Origin: Thermothielavioides terrestris NRRL 8126
Lineage: Eukaryota; Ascomycota; Sordariomycetes; Sordariales; Chaetomiaceae
Direction: 5' to 3'
Assembly: GCF_000226115.1 (NCBI RefSeq)
Contig: NC_016459.1
Coordinates: forward strand, 2,775,501 to 2,839,500
DNA: 64,000 nt
Shown here: positions 10,833 to 22,045 of the stretch, piece after piece
Layout of the letters: every line of letters starts with the position of its first letter
How positions within the stretch are numbered: the first letter of the stretch is position 1
Translations under genes and position numbers: made by a program
The notes under the pieces: model-generated
Database searches by the model: none
What the model was told of the DNA's origin: nothing
The model's input: only the letters and a program-made list of their open reading frames with translations

Positions 10833-13800
10833 ATGGCCGATTACTCCATGTACCACGCCCTGGGCCAGGGCGAGCTGCTCGATCCCAACGACCCGAACCG
10901 CACGACCCAGCCCGCCCCGCCGCAGTTCCAACCCCCCGTCGCGACGAACCCCTACGAACAAGTCGCCGGCCCGCAGCAGTACTATGGCGGACCGTCCCCT
11001 CCCCAGGCACCCGGAGGATACGCGCCTCCCCAGGCGGGCGGCTACTTCCCAGCCCAGCAACAACCCCCGGCCGACGATGCTGGCTTGGCCGCCCAGATGG
11101 GCGGCATGACGCTGGGGGCCGACACATCCCACGGGACCGTCAGAAAGAAGAAGAAGGACCGCCACGCATATCACACGGTTGAGGCACCCGGGGGCTCGTC
11201 CCAGCCCTTCAATGGGATGCCCCCAGCCGGCACCCCCGCCACGGCCTACCTCAACGCCGATCCTTCGGTGGCCGCCGCCCGCTACGGCGCCCCCCGGATA
11301 CCCCCTCAGACCAGCCAATTCCCGGCCGCCGTCAGCCCGAGCTTCTCCCCAACCCCGGCGTCGCCCGCCGAGTTTGCCGCGAGGAGTGGCTATGCCGACG
11401 CCGCGGCCCCCGCGTCAACCATGGTCGCCGCCCCGGGGCAGAATCGCGTGTCGCCGGACGAGATGCCTAGCGTGCCCCTCTCCCGGGACTCTGTCCAGCA
11501 GTACTTCCTCACCAACGTGTACCCCACCTTCGAGCGTCTGGTCCCTCCTCCAGCCACCGTTTCGTTCGTCGCCTTTGACCAGGGCAATGCCTCGCCCAAG
11601 TATGCGCGCCTCACCCTGAACAACATCCCTGCCACCGCCGAAGGGCTGCGGAGTACAGGCCTGCCCCTCGGTCTCATCCTGCAGCCGCTGGCTCCACTCC
11701 AGGCTGGCGAGCTCGAGATCCCCGTTCTGGACTTTGGCGACGCTGGCCCCCCACGCTGCCACAGGTGCCGCGCCTACATCAATCCCTTTATGATGTTCCG
11801 CTCCGGCGGAAACAAGTTTGTCTGCAACCTCTGCGGCTATGCCAACGACACCCCCCCAGAGTACTTCTGCGCCACCAGCCCGCAGGGCGTCCGCGTCGAC
11901 CGCGACCAGCGGCCCGAACTGACGCGAGGGACGGTCGAGTTCGTCGTGCCCAAGGAATACTGGACGCGACAGCCCGTTGGGCTGCGCTATCTCTTCCTGA
12001 TCGACGTAACACAAGAGTCCTTCAACAAGGGCTTCCTCGAAGCTTTCTGCGACGGAATTTTGCGAGCCCTGTACGGCGCCGAGGACGACGAGGACAAGGA
12101 TGAAAACGGCGAGGTCAGGCGGAGGATACCGGCCGGCGCCAAGGTCGGCTTCGTCACGTTTGATAAGGAAGTGCACTTCTACAACGTCAGCCCGGCATTG
12201 GAGCAAGCCCAGATGATGATCATGCCGGACATCGAGGATCCTTTCGTCCCGCTCAGCGAAGGACTGTTCGTGGATCCTTACGAGTCCAAGGCGGTGATTA
12301 GCTCCCTGTTGACTCGGCTGCCGCAAATGTTCTCCACCATTAAGAACCCCGAGCCGGCCCTCTTGTCGACCCTGAATGCCGCAGTAGCCGCCCTGGAGCA
12401 AACTGGAGGCAAGATCTTCTGCTCCCTCTCTGCCCTCCCCACATGGGGCCCTGGCCGCTTGTTCTTGAGGGACGATGGCAAGCACCCCGGCGGCGAACCT
12501 GACAAAAAGCTGTTCAGCACTGAGCACCCCGCTTGGAGGAAAACGGCCGAGAAGATGGTTTCCGTCGGCGTGGGCGTTGACTTCTTTATGGCGGCCCCAT
12601 CAGGCGGTTACCTAGACATCGCAACAGTCGGTGAGTGAACGGATGCCAATTCTAGCTTGATCTGTTCCCCTTTCCCTAACTTCATATCAGGCTATGTGTC
12701 TGCGACCACTGGTGGCGAGGTGTTCTACTATCCCAACTTCATAGCGCCTCGGGACAACACCAAGCTGTCATTGGAAATCAAGCATTCGGTGACTCGCGAG
12801 ACGGGCTACCAAGCCCTGATGAAAGTCAGATGCTCCAACGGCCTGCAGGTGTCAGCCTACCACGGCAACTTCGTGCAGCACACCTTCGGCGCCGACCTCG
12901 AGATCGGCGTCATCGACGCCGACAAGGCGATCGGCGTGACCTTCGGCTACGACGGGAAGCTCGACTCGAAGCTCGACGCGCACTTCCAGGCGGCCCTGCT
13001 CTACACATCCGCCTCAGGCCAGCGGAGAGTCAGGTGCATCAACGTCATCGCCGGGGTCAGCGAGAATGCTCGCGACAGCATCAAGTTCATCGATCAGGAT
13101 GCCGTCTACACGACGCTCGCCAAGGAGGCCTCCACCAAGCTGGCCACCACGTCCAGCACGCTCAAAGACGTCCGCCTCAGCCTGACCGAAAAGACGATCG
13201 ACGTGCTGGCCAACTACCGCAAGAACTTCCTCTCACAGGCGCACCCGCCCAGCCAGCTCGTCATGCCCGAGCGGCTTAAGGAGTTCTCCATGTACATGCT
13301 CGGCCTGCTCAAGTGCCGCGCCTTCAAGGGCGGCAGCGAGACCACGGACCGGCGGGTGCACGAGATGCGTCTCATCCGCTCCATGGGCCCGCTCGAGCTG
13401 AGCCTGTACCTCTACCCGCGCATGATCCCAATCCACAACCTGCAGCCCGAGGAAGGCTTCCCGGACCCGCAGACGGGCCACCTGCGCATGCCGCCCAGCA
13501 TCCGCACCTCCTTCTCCCGCGTCGAGCCCGGCGGCGTCTACATCGTCGACAACGGCCAGCAGACCCTGCTGTGGTTCCACGCGCAGACCTCGCCCAACCT
13601 GATCGCCGACCTCTTCGGCGAGGACAAGACGTCGCTGCAGAGCCTCGACGCCTACACGTCGACCCTGCCCGTGCTGCAGACGCACCTGAACGCGCAGGTC
13701 CGCAACATCCTCGAGTTCCTCCGCACCATGCGCGGGTCCAAGGGCCTGACGATCCAGCTGGCCCGGCAGGGGATCGACGGCGCCGAGTACGAGTTCGCGC

Positions 13801-14109
13801 GCATGCTGGTCGAGGACCGGAATAACGAGGCGCAGAGCTATGTCGACTGGCTGGTGCATCTCCATAAGGGCGTGCAGTTGGAGGTGAGTCTTAACCCGTC
13901 CACCCGTTCGTAGTTCCGCTTCAGGTCCCGTCACGTTCGGACGTGCTCTGCCCCCCCAATCTAACCTGACATGACCTGCCTTGCTTTCGCTGAGTTGTGC
14001 TGACAAGCATGCGAATATGATACAGCTTGCGGGTCAGCGGAAACGGGAGGACACGACCGAGTCCTCGGCCCTGTCGGGCTTTAGTGGGCTAAGGCCATCA
14101 TATTGGTAG
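10833..14109 (+). CDS. SEC24: Sec24, COPII cargo-adaptor subunit
   Basis: Three exons: 10833-12630, 12691-13883 and 14026-14109, with introns of 60 and 142 nt; 1024 aa. Sec24 binds Sec23 and selects cargo into COPII vesicles leaving the ER. Residues 1 to about 220 are a Pro/Gln/Gly/Ala-rich disordered region starting MADYSMYHALGQGELLDPND. The zinc finger uses Cys309, Cys312, Cys331 and Cys334 (CHRC...CNLC) and includes RAYINPFMMF. The trunk domain follows (RYLFLIDVTQESFNKGF, VGFVTFDKEVHFYNV). After the first intron come the beta-sandwich, helical and gelsolin-like parts (VDNGQQTLLWFHAQTSPNL). The tiny last exon encodes the conserved end GFSGLRPSYW. The ATG at 10833 is preferred over an in-frame near-cognate codon at 10815. 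Confidence 0.95.
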
Positions 14110-16951
14110 ACGCTGCGGGGCGTGAGTCGCGTTGGGAGGAGAATGATGGATAGGTAAATTGGGCGGCGGCTAGGGAGTCGATCGAGTACATACGCCTGAT
14201 ACAGTCGGGATCGAGAGCCCAGCCTCGAACGAGATGGTAGATACCAAAAATGCGATGCAGTATGATATGATACGACAATCAACATTTGGACGGCGTGGGT
14301 TTGTTACTGCCATGCTAGGCCTGCCGGACGGGACGCCCTCTGACGCGGTGTCTTCCTCGAATTCTAGCAATCCACTCTGACTCCCTTCCCCTGTCATGGG
14401 CCTTCCTTTCCTTCTCTTCTTCCCACCACCCCACGAACCCCCATTTTTTTCCCTTCTTTATTCCTCCCTGTCTCCATTCCTGTGCCTCTCCCCTCCATCC
14501 CAACAAATCGGCGGACACCCGCAAGCGCCTCAACAACGAGCTCATCCCTGAGTATTTGTTGTTTTATTGTTGGCGCTTCACGGCCGGTCCGGGGCCACGC
14601 AGTGGCCCTGCGAAATGCCTGTGGCATGTGTGGACGCGCGTGAGCTAGCTAAATACATACAGAGGAAAAAGCCTTGCCCCCTCCCCTCTCCCCCGTGCCA
14701 TCCATAACAGCGACTCCAGCCCCTTGGGCGCCTCTGGACGGCGTTCCTCCAGCCGCCTTGTTAGCCACTCCTACTACTCTCTTCTCCATTTAGGAGGACC
14801 TCGTGCGAGCGTTGAGTTCATGGCTCGTGCCTGCCTACGTGCTTGCCCGCCTGTCAAACGTGTGCCTGCCTGCCCGCCTGCCTGTCTGCCTGCCTGTCAG
14901 TCTGCCTGTCTGCCTGCCCGCCTGTCTGCCTGCCGCCTCTGCCGGCGGCGTGTCTTTCGGCTTGCCCTTGCCGGCCGAGAAGGTCGAAGCCGGTGATACG
15001 CCACGGCTTGCCATGCCTTCGGCGTCGCCGAGGTGTAGTTACATACAGTGTCCATACGAGAGGAGCTTGTCCCCCCGAAGGACCAGCCCCAAGGCACTTA
15101 CTCAAACCGAACTCGACGGTGCCATGCCGTGCCGCGCCGCGCTGCTTCGCTTCTCGCCGGTCTCAAATCACCTATACCATGTGTGTAAGCCAGGACGCCC
15201 TTGCGGATGACTATTGTGTTCTGGCCCCCCGTTCTGGCGCCTCAACGCTGCTCGCTTCAGCCCCCCAGCCCCCGGACGCAACCATAGCCGACGTCCTCCT
15301 GGTGTATGTACGGAATACTTCCGTACAAGAGTTTGAGGTCTATGTAGTGCATGTACACAATAGCAATCGTTCGTTGCTGTCGCTGTCCCCACCAGCCGAC
15401 CGCCTTGGTGGGGGGTCGACCGGAGCCAGCCGCGGCCGGGCGTCTGGGCTTGCTCGTTTGTCTACACTATGTAGTGTACTGTAAAGGTGCTTAGAACCGT
15501 ACAGCACGTACAGTATGTAGTGTAGACTGGCACCATGGGCGCAGGTGGCATGTGTCGGTTGTCTCTCTCTTTTTGGCGCAGATCCGTATGTCCTTCCCCC
15601 GGTCAGGACAGGGGCAAGCTTACACTAGTTAGCGAGGATAGACTACACTAGTCAGTTACCGTCTGCTCGGATGGTGGTCATGACAATGGCAGTACCGCTT
15701 GGTTGGGTGACGGGCGGTCGTGGCGGTGGCTGCGGCGGCAGTTACACTATTGCCGCCGCCTCTCGGTCCCTGGTGTTTGGTGCCGAGCTGCACACCGCAG
15801 TTGGGACGCGCCGGATGGGCGGAGAGCGAGGCTGGGAGGCTTGGGGACCTGCATGGAACTTTCTTTTTTGTTTCTCTACAGTACACACTGTCCTATTCTG
15901 GCCTTTTGGCTGTCTGTCGGTATGGCCGTCTGTCTGTCTGCCGCCTGCCTGCCTGCCTGTCGAGACGAGGCTTGATGGGTGTCTCCCGGCGTCCTGGCCG
16001 GTGCGGGTGCGACTCACCGCCATTTCTTCTCTAACGGGACCCCGGGATCTTATCCGCCTCGTTTGCGAGCGGGAATGGTGAGTATACTTGGAGCTAGTTA
16101 ACCACATTCCAAGCGCACTCGGTTCCTGGTGCTGTCCGAAACCGAGTGAATCCTGTGAGGCCTAGCGTAGGATGCCGTGTATAACGTTACATCCACATCA
16201 CTTGCCCATAACGGCCCGGCATTAGTCGCCGTCAACGCGTGTCGCCCTTACGGCCCTATGCATGTAAATGTCTCTGCCAGCCCGTCGCTGGTGACCTGAT
16301 TCTTCCGTCCGTTGTGGCCGTTTCCGTTTTCCTCGCCAATATGACTCTTGGACCATAGATTGTGAATATACCTTACCCCTGCCCAAGGACAACCTCCAGA
16401 TTAACTAGGAGGAAAGGGAGGGTGTGTCACTCTATTCATCTTTGTGGGACCATCAGGTCTGATGAGGGGCGGCCTGGGGCGCTTGTTTGGGCGATCTGTA
16501 TGACTCGATCTCACACCATATCTGCCTCCGGCCTTGTGTGTGTGTTGCCCCCGAGATTTGTGCTACCGAGGGGTGACTGCAGCCGCGCTTGTGTCACGGC
16601 ACTATCGGGAATGCGCCGCATGGTTACATGAGCTCTTCACCGCCCAAGTCCACTCAGCAGACGGACGGTGTGGATGACAGCCGAGGGAGCCTCCTGCAGT
16701 CCTGGGCCGGCGAGACGAGCGGGTAAAGTTCCGCATGAGGCGCTCGGGATTCTGCTGAAGGTCGCCGACCAACCCTGCCGTATCCGAGTGTCTGCGGAGA
16801 CAAGTGCCCGAGGGAATGGGAGGTAAGTCCACTTTAACTAGTAGATCTTCCTACCCGCCCCTGAAGGATTGGCGCGAGTCAATGTGAGCAATAACTAGTT
16901 AGTCCCTCAGATGAATCGGGTACGGGGGGGGAAGTGACGGGGTTATGGCTA
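14110..16951. other. Gene-poor region with simple repeats
   Basis: About 2.8 kb without a credible gene. It holds the SEC24 3' UTR, a C/T-rich stretch (about 14400-14480), a CCTG/TCTG tetranucleotide tract (14864-14934), an inverted repeat TGTACGGA-N5-TCCGTACA at 15307-15327, and a second CTGT/CCTG tract at 15927-15960. The open frames crossing these repeats only reflect their periodicity. Confidence 0.6.
14864..14934 (+). repeat. Degenerate (CCTG/TCTG)n tetranucleotide tract
   Basis: About 70 bp of CCTG, TCTG, CCCG and TCAG units. A related tract of about 34 bp lies at 15927-15960 on the same strand. Confidence 0.9.
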
Positions 16952-17361
16952 AAGAGGTCCCGCCAAGACTAATTTCGGAGACTGCCGCTTACAAGTATTT
17001 ACAATCGCTACGGGGTAAGCAGGGCTACGACGGGGCTACGACGACTTCGAGCAATATCAACAACGAACAATCGTAAAGACTCGTTGCAACAACTTTATAA
17101 AACCTCAACTAAATCGAAAAAAAAGAAAACGAAGTTAACCCTTACCCTAACCTTGACCTTCACCTTAACTATAACCCTCACCCTAACTAGCGGGGGCTAG
17201 CGCCGCCCCCCGTACCCCTGGCGAACTAACCCGTGGCTAACCCGTGGCGATAGTGCAAACCCCTTGGCGATAGCGAAAACGCCTTGGCGATCGGGGTTGC
17301 GTAAAAACGTTGTAAAAACATTGCCGACAATTGGCCGAAATTAGTCTTGGCGGGACCTCTT
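16952..17361 (+). mobile_element. MITE copy 1 (410 bp), TA-flanked, with internal telomere-like repeats
   Basis: The ends are inverted repeats of 27 bp beginning AAGAGGTCCCGCCAAGAC and identical on both sides to the TTTCGG. Both ends are flanked by TA (16950-16951 and 17362-17363) within a GGC-TA...TA-GCC context. Inside are a conserved A-rich segment (about 17118-17133), a run of degenerate CCCTAA-like units (17135-17189), and a C/G-rich hairpin-like segment (about 17190-17215). There is no transposase frame. Three other copies lie in this window. TA duplication and short inverted repeats fit a non-autonomous Tc1/mariner-type element; the superfamily is inferred. Confidence 0.9.
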
Positions 17362-18087
17362 TAGCCATCAGCAGTGACGGTCTCCAAGCGCGAAAAGACT
17401 TCGAACTACTGCATGTCGCGACCAGGGTGAGGACCCCTGTGGAAGAAATCTCGCCCGCTTGCTTGCCTCATCTCGCACTGCCGCCGCTGGATCTCGGCAA
17501 CCCACTGCCTCGGCGACGGATGATCACCATGGACAACGGTCGCCTCATGCCCTGGTCCTTGCATGGAAGCGTCTTAGACAAAGTGTGCATGTATGTACAG
17601 TACATTAGTTACATCCTGACCTCCTTGGAAGCGAGTTGGATGTATGTACACTAGCTCCTCGGCAGAAGCTCATCAAGCGTGCAAGAAATGGTCGGCTTGG
17701 ACGATCCCCTGGTAACCACGACATCAGCCGGAGGCTGCAATGGCTGAACAGGCGGTGGCCGTAGTGTTGTACTCTCGGATGGAGTACACTCCGGAAGTGC
17801 TGACGGGGACCGCGATATGGCAGGCCTGGTGTTGAACCCCTTAACTTCCTACACTATGTTCGTTGGTGGAGCCGAGAAAAGCAGCAGGAACTTGCCCGGT
17901 TTGCCAGCTATGCAGCCACCCCCCAACAAGGCATGTCGGCCGGCCGAGATCCCCTTTCCAGTTTGGCGGAATCGATGGGAATCTGCGCCTCCGGCCCGGC
18001 GAATTGCTCTCCGGAATTTATTGCGTACGGTCTGGGTTTCCCACAAACGCCAGTGATTCGCGACGTTGCTTTAGCCGGTTATAGCTA
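17362..18087. other. Spacer between MITE copies 1 and 2
   Basis: About 720 bp. I see no gene; short frames in it are not convincing. It contains a TGTACAGTACATT-type stretch at about 17593-17606 and a GGAGTACACTCC palindrome at about 17779-17790. Confidence 0.5.
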
Positions 18088-18468
18088 AAGAGGTCCCGCC
18101 AAGACTAATTTCGGAGACTGCCGTTTACAAGTATTTACAATCGCTACGGGGTGAGCGGGGCCGCGACGGGGCCTCGACGACTTCGAGCAACATCAAGAAC
18201 GAACAATCGCAAAGACTCGTTGCAACAACTTTACGAAACCTCAACCAAATCGAAAAAAAAGAAAACGAAGTTAACCCTCACCCTAACCTTGACCCTCACC
18301 CTAACTATAACCCTTACCCTAACCAGCGGGGGGCTGGCGCCGCCCCCCGCACCCCCGGCGAACTAACCGCTTGGCGATAGTGCAAACCCCTTGGCGGTCT
18401 TGGCGGGGTACTGACGCTGTAAAAACATTGCCGACAATTGGCCGAAATTAGTCTTGGCGGGACCTCTT
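18088..18468 (+). mobile_element. MITE copy 2 (381 bp), same orientation as copy 1
   Basis: It has the same 27-bp terminal inverted repeats as copy 1, flanked by TA (18086-18087 and 18469-18470). The telomere-like block is at 18270-18324 and the GC-rich hairpin-like segment follows it. It is close in sequence to copy 1 but lacks about 30 bp of the right-hand unique part. No coding capacity. Confidence 0.9.
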
Positions 18469-19068
18469 TAGCCATCAGCCTTTAGCCTCATGCAGACCAT
18501 CAGCCCATCACTCCATGTCTGAGACATTTGACAGCCACTCGCCGAACTGTCATGACGGAAAATGGTTGATGCCCCGAAAGCCCTTCGACAAGGGCACCCC
18601 TGCCCTGTGCAGTCTTTGCCCGGCTAGGCATTCAGCTCTCGGCCCGGGCCTCGAAGGCCGTTCCTCGGCAAGCTGGTCAGGCCCTCGGTCGACCGAAGTT
18701 CGCAATACCAGACAAGCGCGCTTGCCGCTCGTTAAGCACAAGCTTGAGACTGCAACGAGAGCATGGCATGTCAAGTTGGGAGAACTACACAGTACATTAA
18801 TATTTGCGGAGGAGCTAAGGTAACTAAGCGATCGAAATGCCAAAGTCGCGAATGAACCGAGTTCGAGGCTTGACCTGACATCTCGTCTCTCTCTCTCTCT
18901 CTGACCGCCGCCCGTGGTCCCGCGTCCTGGAAGAGGGGAAGAGAAAAATGCAGGTGACACAAATGAGGGTTGTCCCAAAGAGGTGGCCGAACAGTCCAAG
19001 TAGATCAGTTCCCAACTCTCCGAAACCCGTAACGCCTGTAGAAAAAAAAACCAGATAACGAGATTCCA
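18469..19068. other. Intergenic region downstream of the PARG-domain gene
   Basis: 600 bp with a CT dinucleotide run at 18886-18902 and the presumed 3' UTR of the PARG-domain gene. No gene seen. Confidence 0.5.
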
Positions 19069-20213
19069 TCAGGAGAGCAGATTGTTGAGACCATATCTCG
19101 CGTCGGGCTGTGCCAGGAACCGCTGGATCTCCATGGGGTCAAACACCTGAGAAAAGATCTGGAAGTCGGTGGGCGAGTTGCAGGCGGATGAGCTCGAGCT
19201 TGAGCTGGTCTTCGACTTGGACCTGCTCGACGAGCCGCTGCTGCTGCTTCCCTTGGCCTTCTTCGCTATGTCGTCCAGGATCAACTGCGTTGTACTCTGG
19301 TTGGGATCCTCGAACACGAACGTTACGCAGCGGATCCGGCCACGCAAATCGGGGTCGTAGAGGCACACCTCCCGCCACAGTTCGGCAAGTTCTTGGGGCG
19401 GATTCCGGTAGCCGTTGCCCAAGCCAAAATCCCCTACCACCACTGTGCTGTAGCCGTTGTATGCGCAGATGCGGAGCGCCCCGCGCAGCTTTTCCTTGAC
19501 CATCTCGCGCTCATCGGAAAAAGAGTACTTGGTCCCGTTTTGCGTCAACTTGGGCCACCGCGGCGGAGGGACCGACACTACGGGTAGTGCTCGCCACTGA
19601 TCCTCGGGCAGTTTTTCGTATCGGTCGTGGGGCCCACGGAAGACAACTGGCGTGGCAGGTTAGTGGAACTGCGGCAGGGCCATGGAAGCAACCCAAGGAA
19701 ACCAGGGGAAGTCACTAACCAACGCTTTGCGACAGGACGCCGGCGCACATCGGGAGCGGGTAGTGGGTGTCCGCCGGAGAACCCTCTGCTGGGGTGGCCA
19801 GGCATGCTGCAAGGGTGCTTCGCCGACAGAGGCGTTCCTCATAGCCGACAACGCCGGTTTCCCAATCTCCCCCAGGGCGTTTGTCGTTGGCCGCGCAGAT
19901 CAAAGGTATGGCACACTGTGCCCGTGCAACCCATTCCAGAGCGAAGTCGACGGGCTCTGCGTGGTACACGTCTGGCGCAAGTTAGTGCAGGGCCGCCACG
20001 TCTGTGAAGGTACGACTTCTCACAGAAGGAAGGGGGTGAGAGATCAAGTGGCCTCTCAGGAAAGTTGATTTGCAGCAGCGGCTGGTGATAGATGTAGGAG
20101 CAGGTCGGCCAGGTCGATTGGTAGTCTCTCCTGATCTTGGGGATGTAATGCCTCTTGGCTTCTGAGGCGACCTCGGAGGGCTTGGGCTTGGACTTGGAGC
20201 TTGAAGGAGGCAT
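19069..20213 (-). CDS. Microbial-type poly(ADP-ribose) glycohydrolase domain protein (TIGR02452/DUF2263 family)
   Basis: Three exons: 20213-20024, 19971-19720 and 19646-19069, with introns of 52 and 73 nt, both with a CACTAAC branch site; 339 aa. The spliced protein reads EPVDFALEW, then IPLICAANDKRPGGDW, ETGVVGYEERLCRRSTLA, VFRGPHDRYE, and YNGYSTVVVGDFGLGNGYRNP near the end. This is the macrodomain-like fold of the bacterial-type PARG family, which cleaves poly(ADP-ribose). The canonical signature GGG-X6-8-QEE here reads Gly97-Gly98-Asp99, seven residues, then Tyr107-Glu108-Glu109, so the catalytic Glu pair is kept while the third Gly and the Gln are changed. A Ser/Lys-rich low-complexity insert follows the domain. 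Activity on ADP-ribose is inferred from the family only. Confidence 0.85.
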
Positions 20214-22045
20214 TGCGCGCAAACGGCAAGGAACTGGAAAATGAACGCGTTAAGGAAACTTGGTACGAGAAGTGGAAGCAACTCGAAGAGGACAGGCGTT
20301 GCAGCTGCCGGGGGGGTAGTCTACGTAGACTGATCTTCCTGGCTCGGCCAACTCGACGAGTGGCAGTTGGTTGGGGGGCCTGTGCTGCTTTATATGCGCT
20401 TGAGAGCGGTCAGGGGGGAAGCAAAAGAAAAGGGGGGATAGCAGTCATACACCCCGTTCTTTGAGAGGTGCCGTGGCGGCCAACTCTTAGACCGCGTCGC
20501 ATGCTGCGATTCCCTGCACAGAGATCTCTGTGTAACTGCACGGTCCCGGACATCAGAGCTTCGTAGGTCATTTTTGTTGTCGTTGACGAGCCGGGCAGGG
20601 GCACTCGCCCGTTGCGTAGCAGGCGATATACCTCGTGGATGCACCTGGCACCGACCCAGACATCGGCAGCACAGAACCCGTTGCAACCGTGGCCTAGATC
20701 CAAGATGCTGCGACTATTTGGCCCCGCGAAAGAGATGGAACGATAACAGCCAAACAGCTGGCGGTCCCGGATGGAGCGATCTGGCGCCAAGGCGAGCTGC
20801 CGAGACCCTGGGGGTTGCAGAATGGATACTGCGAATGCTGTGCTGCAGCAGGTGCGCCATCTTGAGTCAATCTGGTATTCCCGCGCCACTGGGGACCAGA
20901 GACGCGGGCTGCGTCCCTGCCACCCGCCGTGCGTGAATGTCTCTTTCGACTTGGTGCATGCATCGAGTCCACCGCGGCCGGGCAGCTGCTGAAACCAATA
21001 ACGGGCAGCGGTCCGGTCGCGGGTTGCACTTCGCCGCCGGTCACAGTAACTGTCGCAGTCGCCGCCAGAATCTAATGAGAGCGAAACATGCAACGGAGCC
21101 ATTCCGCAAGTTTCTGGGCCCCCCAGCTCTGGATCGACGGCGTCCCGCCCGGGGAAGAGGTGGGGTCGCGGCATTGATTCGGGGATCCCAATGCGAACAT
21201 TCAGTCCGACAACGAGGCTGGTGAGTTCGGGGATAACCAAACACAAAACCGATAGAAATGCATGTCTGACATCCTGCGCAATGACGAGTGCCCAAATGCA
21301 TCAGCGCCAGAGCGGGGCGAGGGATCGCCGTCTGAGCCGCGCGGGTGCGCTAGGTGCTGCATGCGACTTGGAATCAGATGGGCAGCGGCGTGCTCAGCTG
21401 ATGAACGCCAGCACGAATCCTGAGTGAAGGGGTGAGAGGGAAGCCGCAAGCCACGATGCGATGGAACCTGATGGAAAGTGAGAAATGGGCGAGCCCCATG
21501 GTCGTCCTTTCCGCTGGGTGTCCACAACAGGCACTCCGTCCTCGGCGGGCGCCTTCCATCCCGTCCTGTTGCTCTCATCAGTGCGGTGCCGAGGACTCGA
21601 GGAAGGAGCTGGTGGATGACTGACACACGGGAGTTCTGCAGATGCAGTTGCAACCAATCACAACCGCGTCAGGTCTCAAGAAGGAAAGTGCCCTGGTGGA
21701 GCTCCCCAGCACAGGGTGGGATCGATGTGGGTCGCAAGCTCGAATCGACTCGCCCGATAGGACTGACGGGCAGGGGTCTGAGAGCTGTTTCTCTGCCTGC
21801 CAAGACACGGTCAAGCGCCCCTGGCCCTCGCAATTCCTGTTCGATCTTTTTTTTCGCTGTGAATATCGGCAACTGATCCTCCATTCAGTCAGCTGCATCA
21901 AAAGGTATCAGCACTACACTGTGCAGCAGCACAACGGGCGCCTTCCCATGTAGATTGTTAACAGTTTACACCAAGCTAAGGTCGATTAGGAAGCCACCGC
22001 CGACCCCGGATCTCAGCGGACGAACTCGGCCAAGTGACTTCAGTC
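20214..22045. other. Divergent intergenic region, PARG-domain gene to SLM5
   Basis: 1.8 kb. The first 200 bp should be the promoter of the PARG-domain gene and the last few hundred that of SLM5. The longest open frame (278 codons on the minus strand, 20410-21246) has irregular composition and no recognisable domain, so I do not call it. Confidence 0.5.

Noticed and set aside
11415..12527. 370-codon frame antisense to SEC24
   Set aside because: It lies wholly opposite conserved Sec24 coding sequence and is the usual open antisense frame of GC-rich genes.
14803..15484. Cys/Leu/Pro-rich frames across the CCTG tract
   Set aside because: They only translate the tetranucleotide repeat.
16952..17361. 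Short frames starting MAEISLGGTS at MITE ends
   Set aside because: They are translations of the terminal inverted repeat and recur identically at each copy; not genes.
20410..21246. 278-codon open frame on the minus strand between the PARG-domain gene and SLM5
   Set aside because: No recognisable domain, irregular residue composition with many Cys/Arg/Trp, no sensible splice partners, and it overlaps other equally open frames. A real gene cannot be fully excluded without transcripts.
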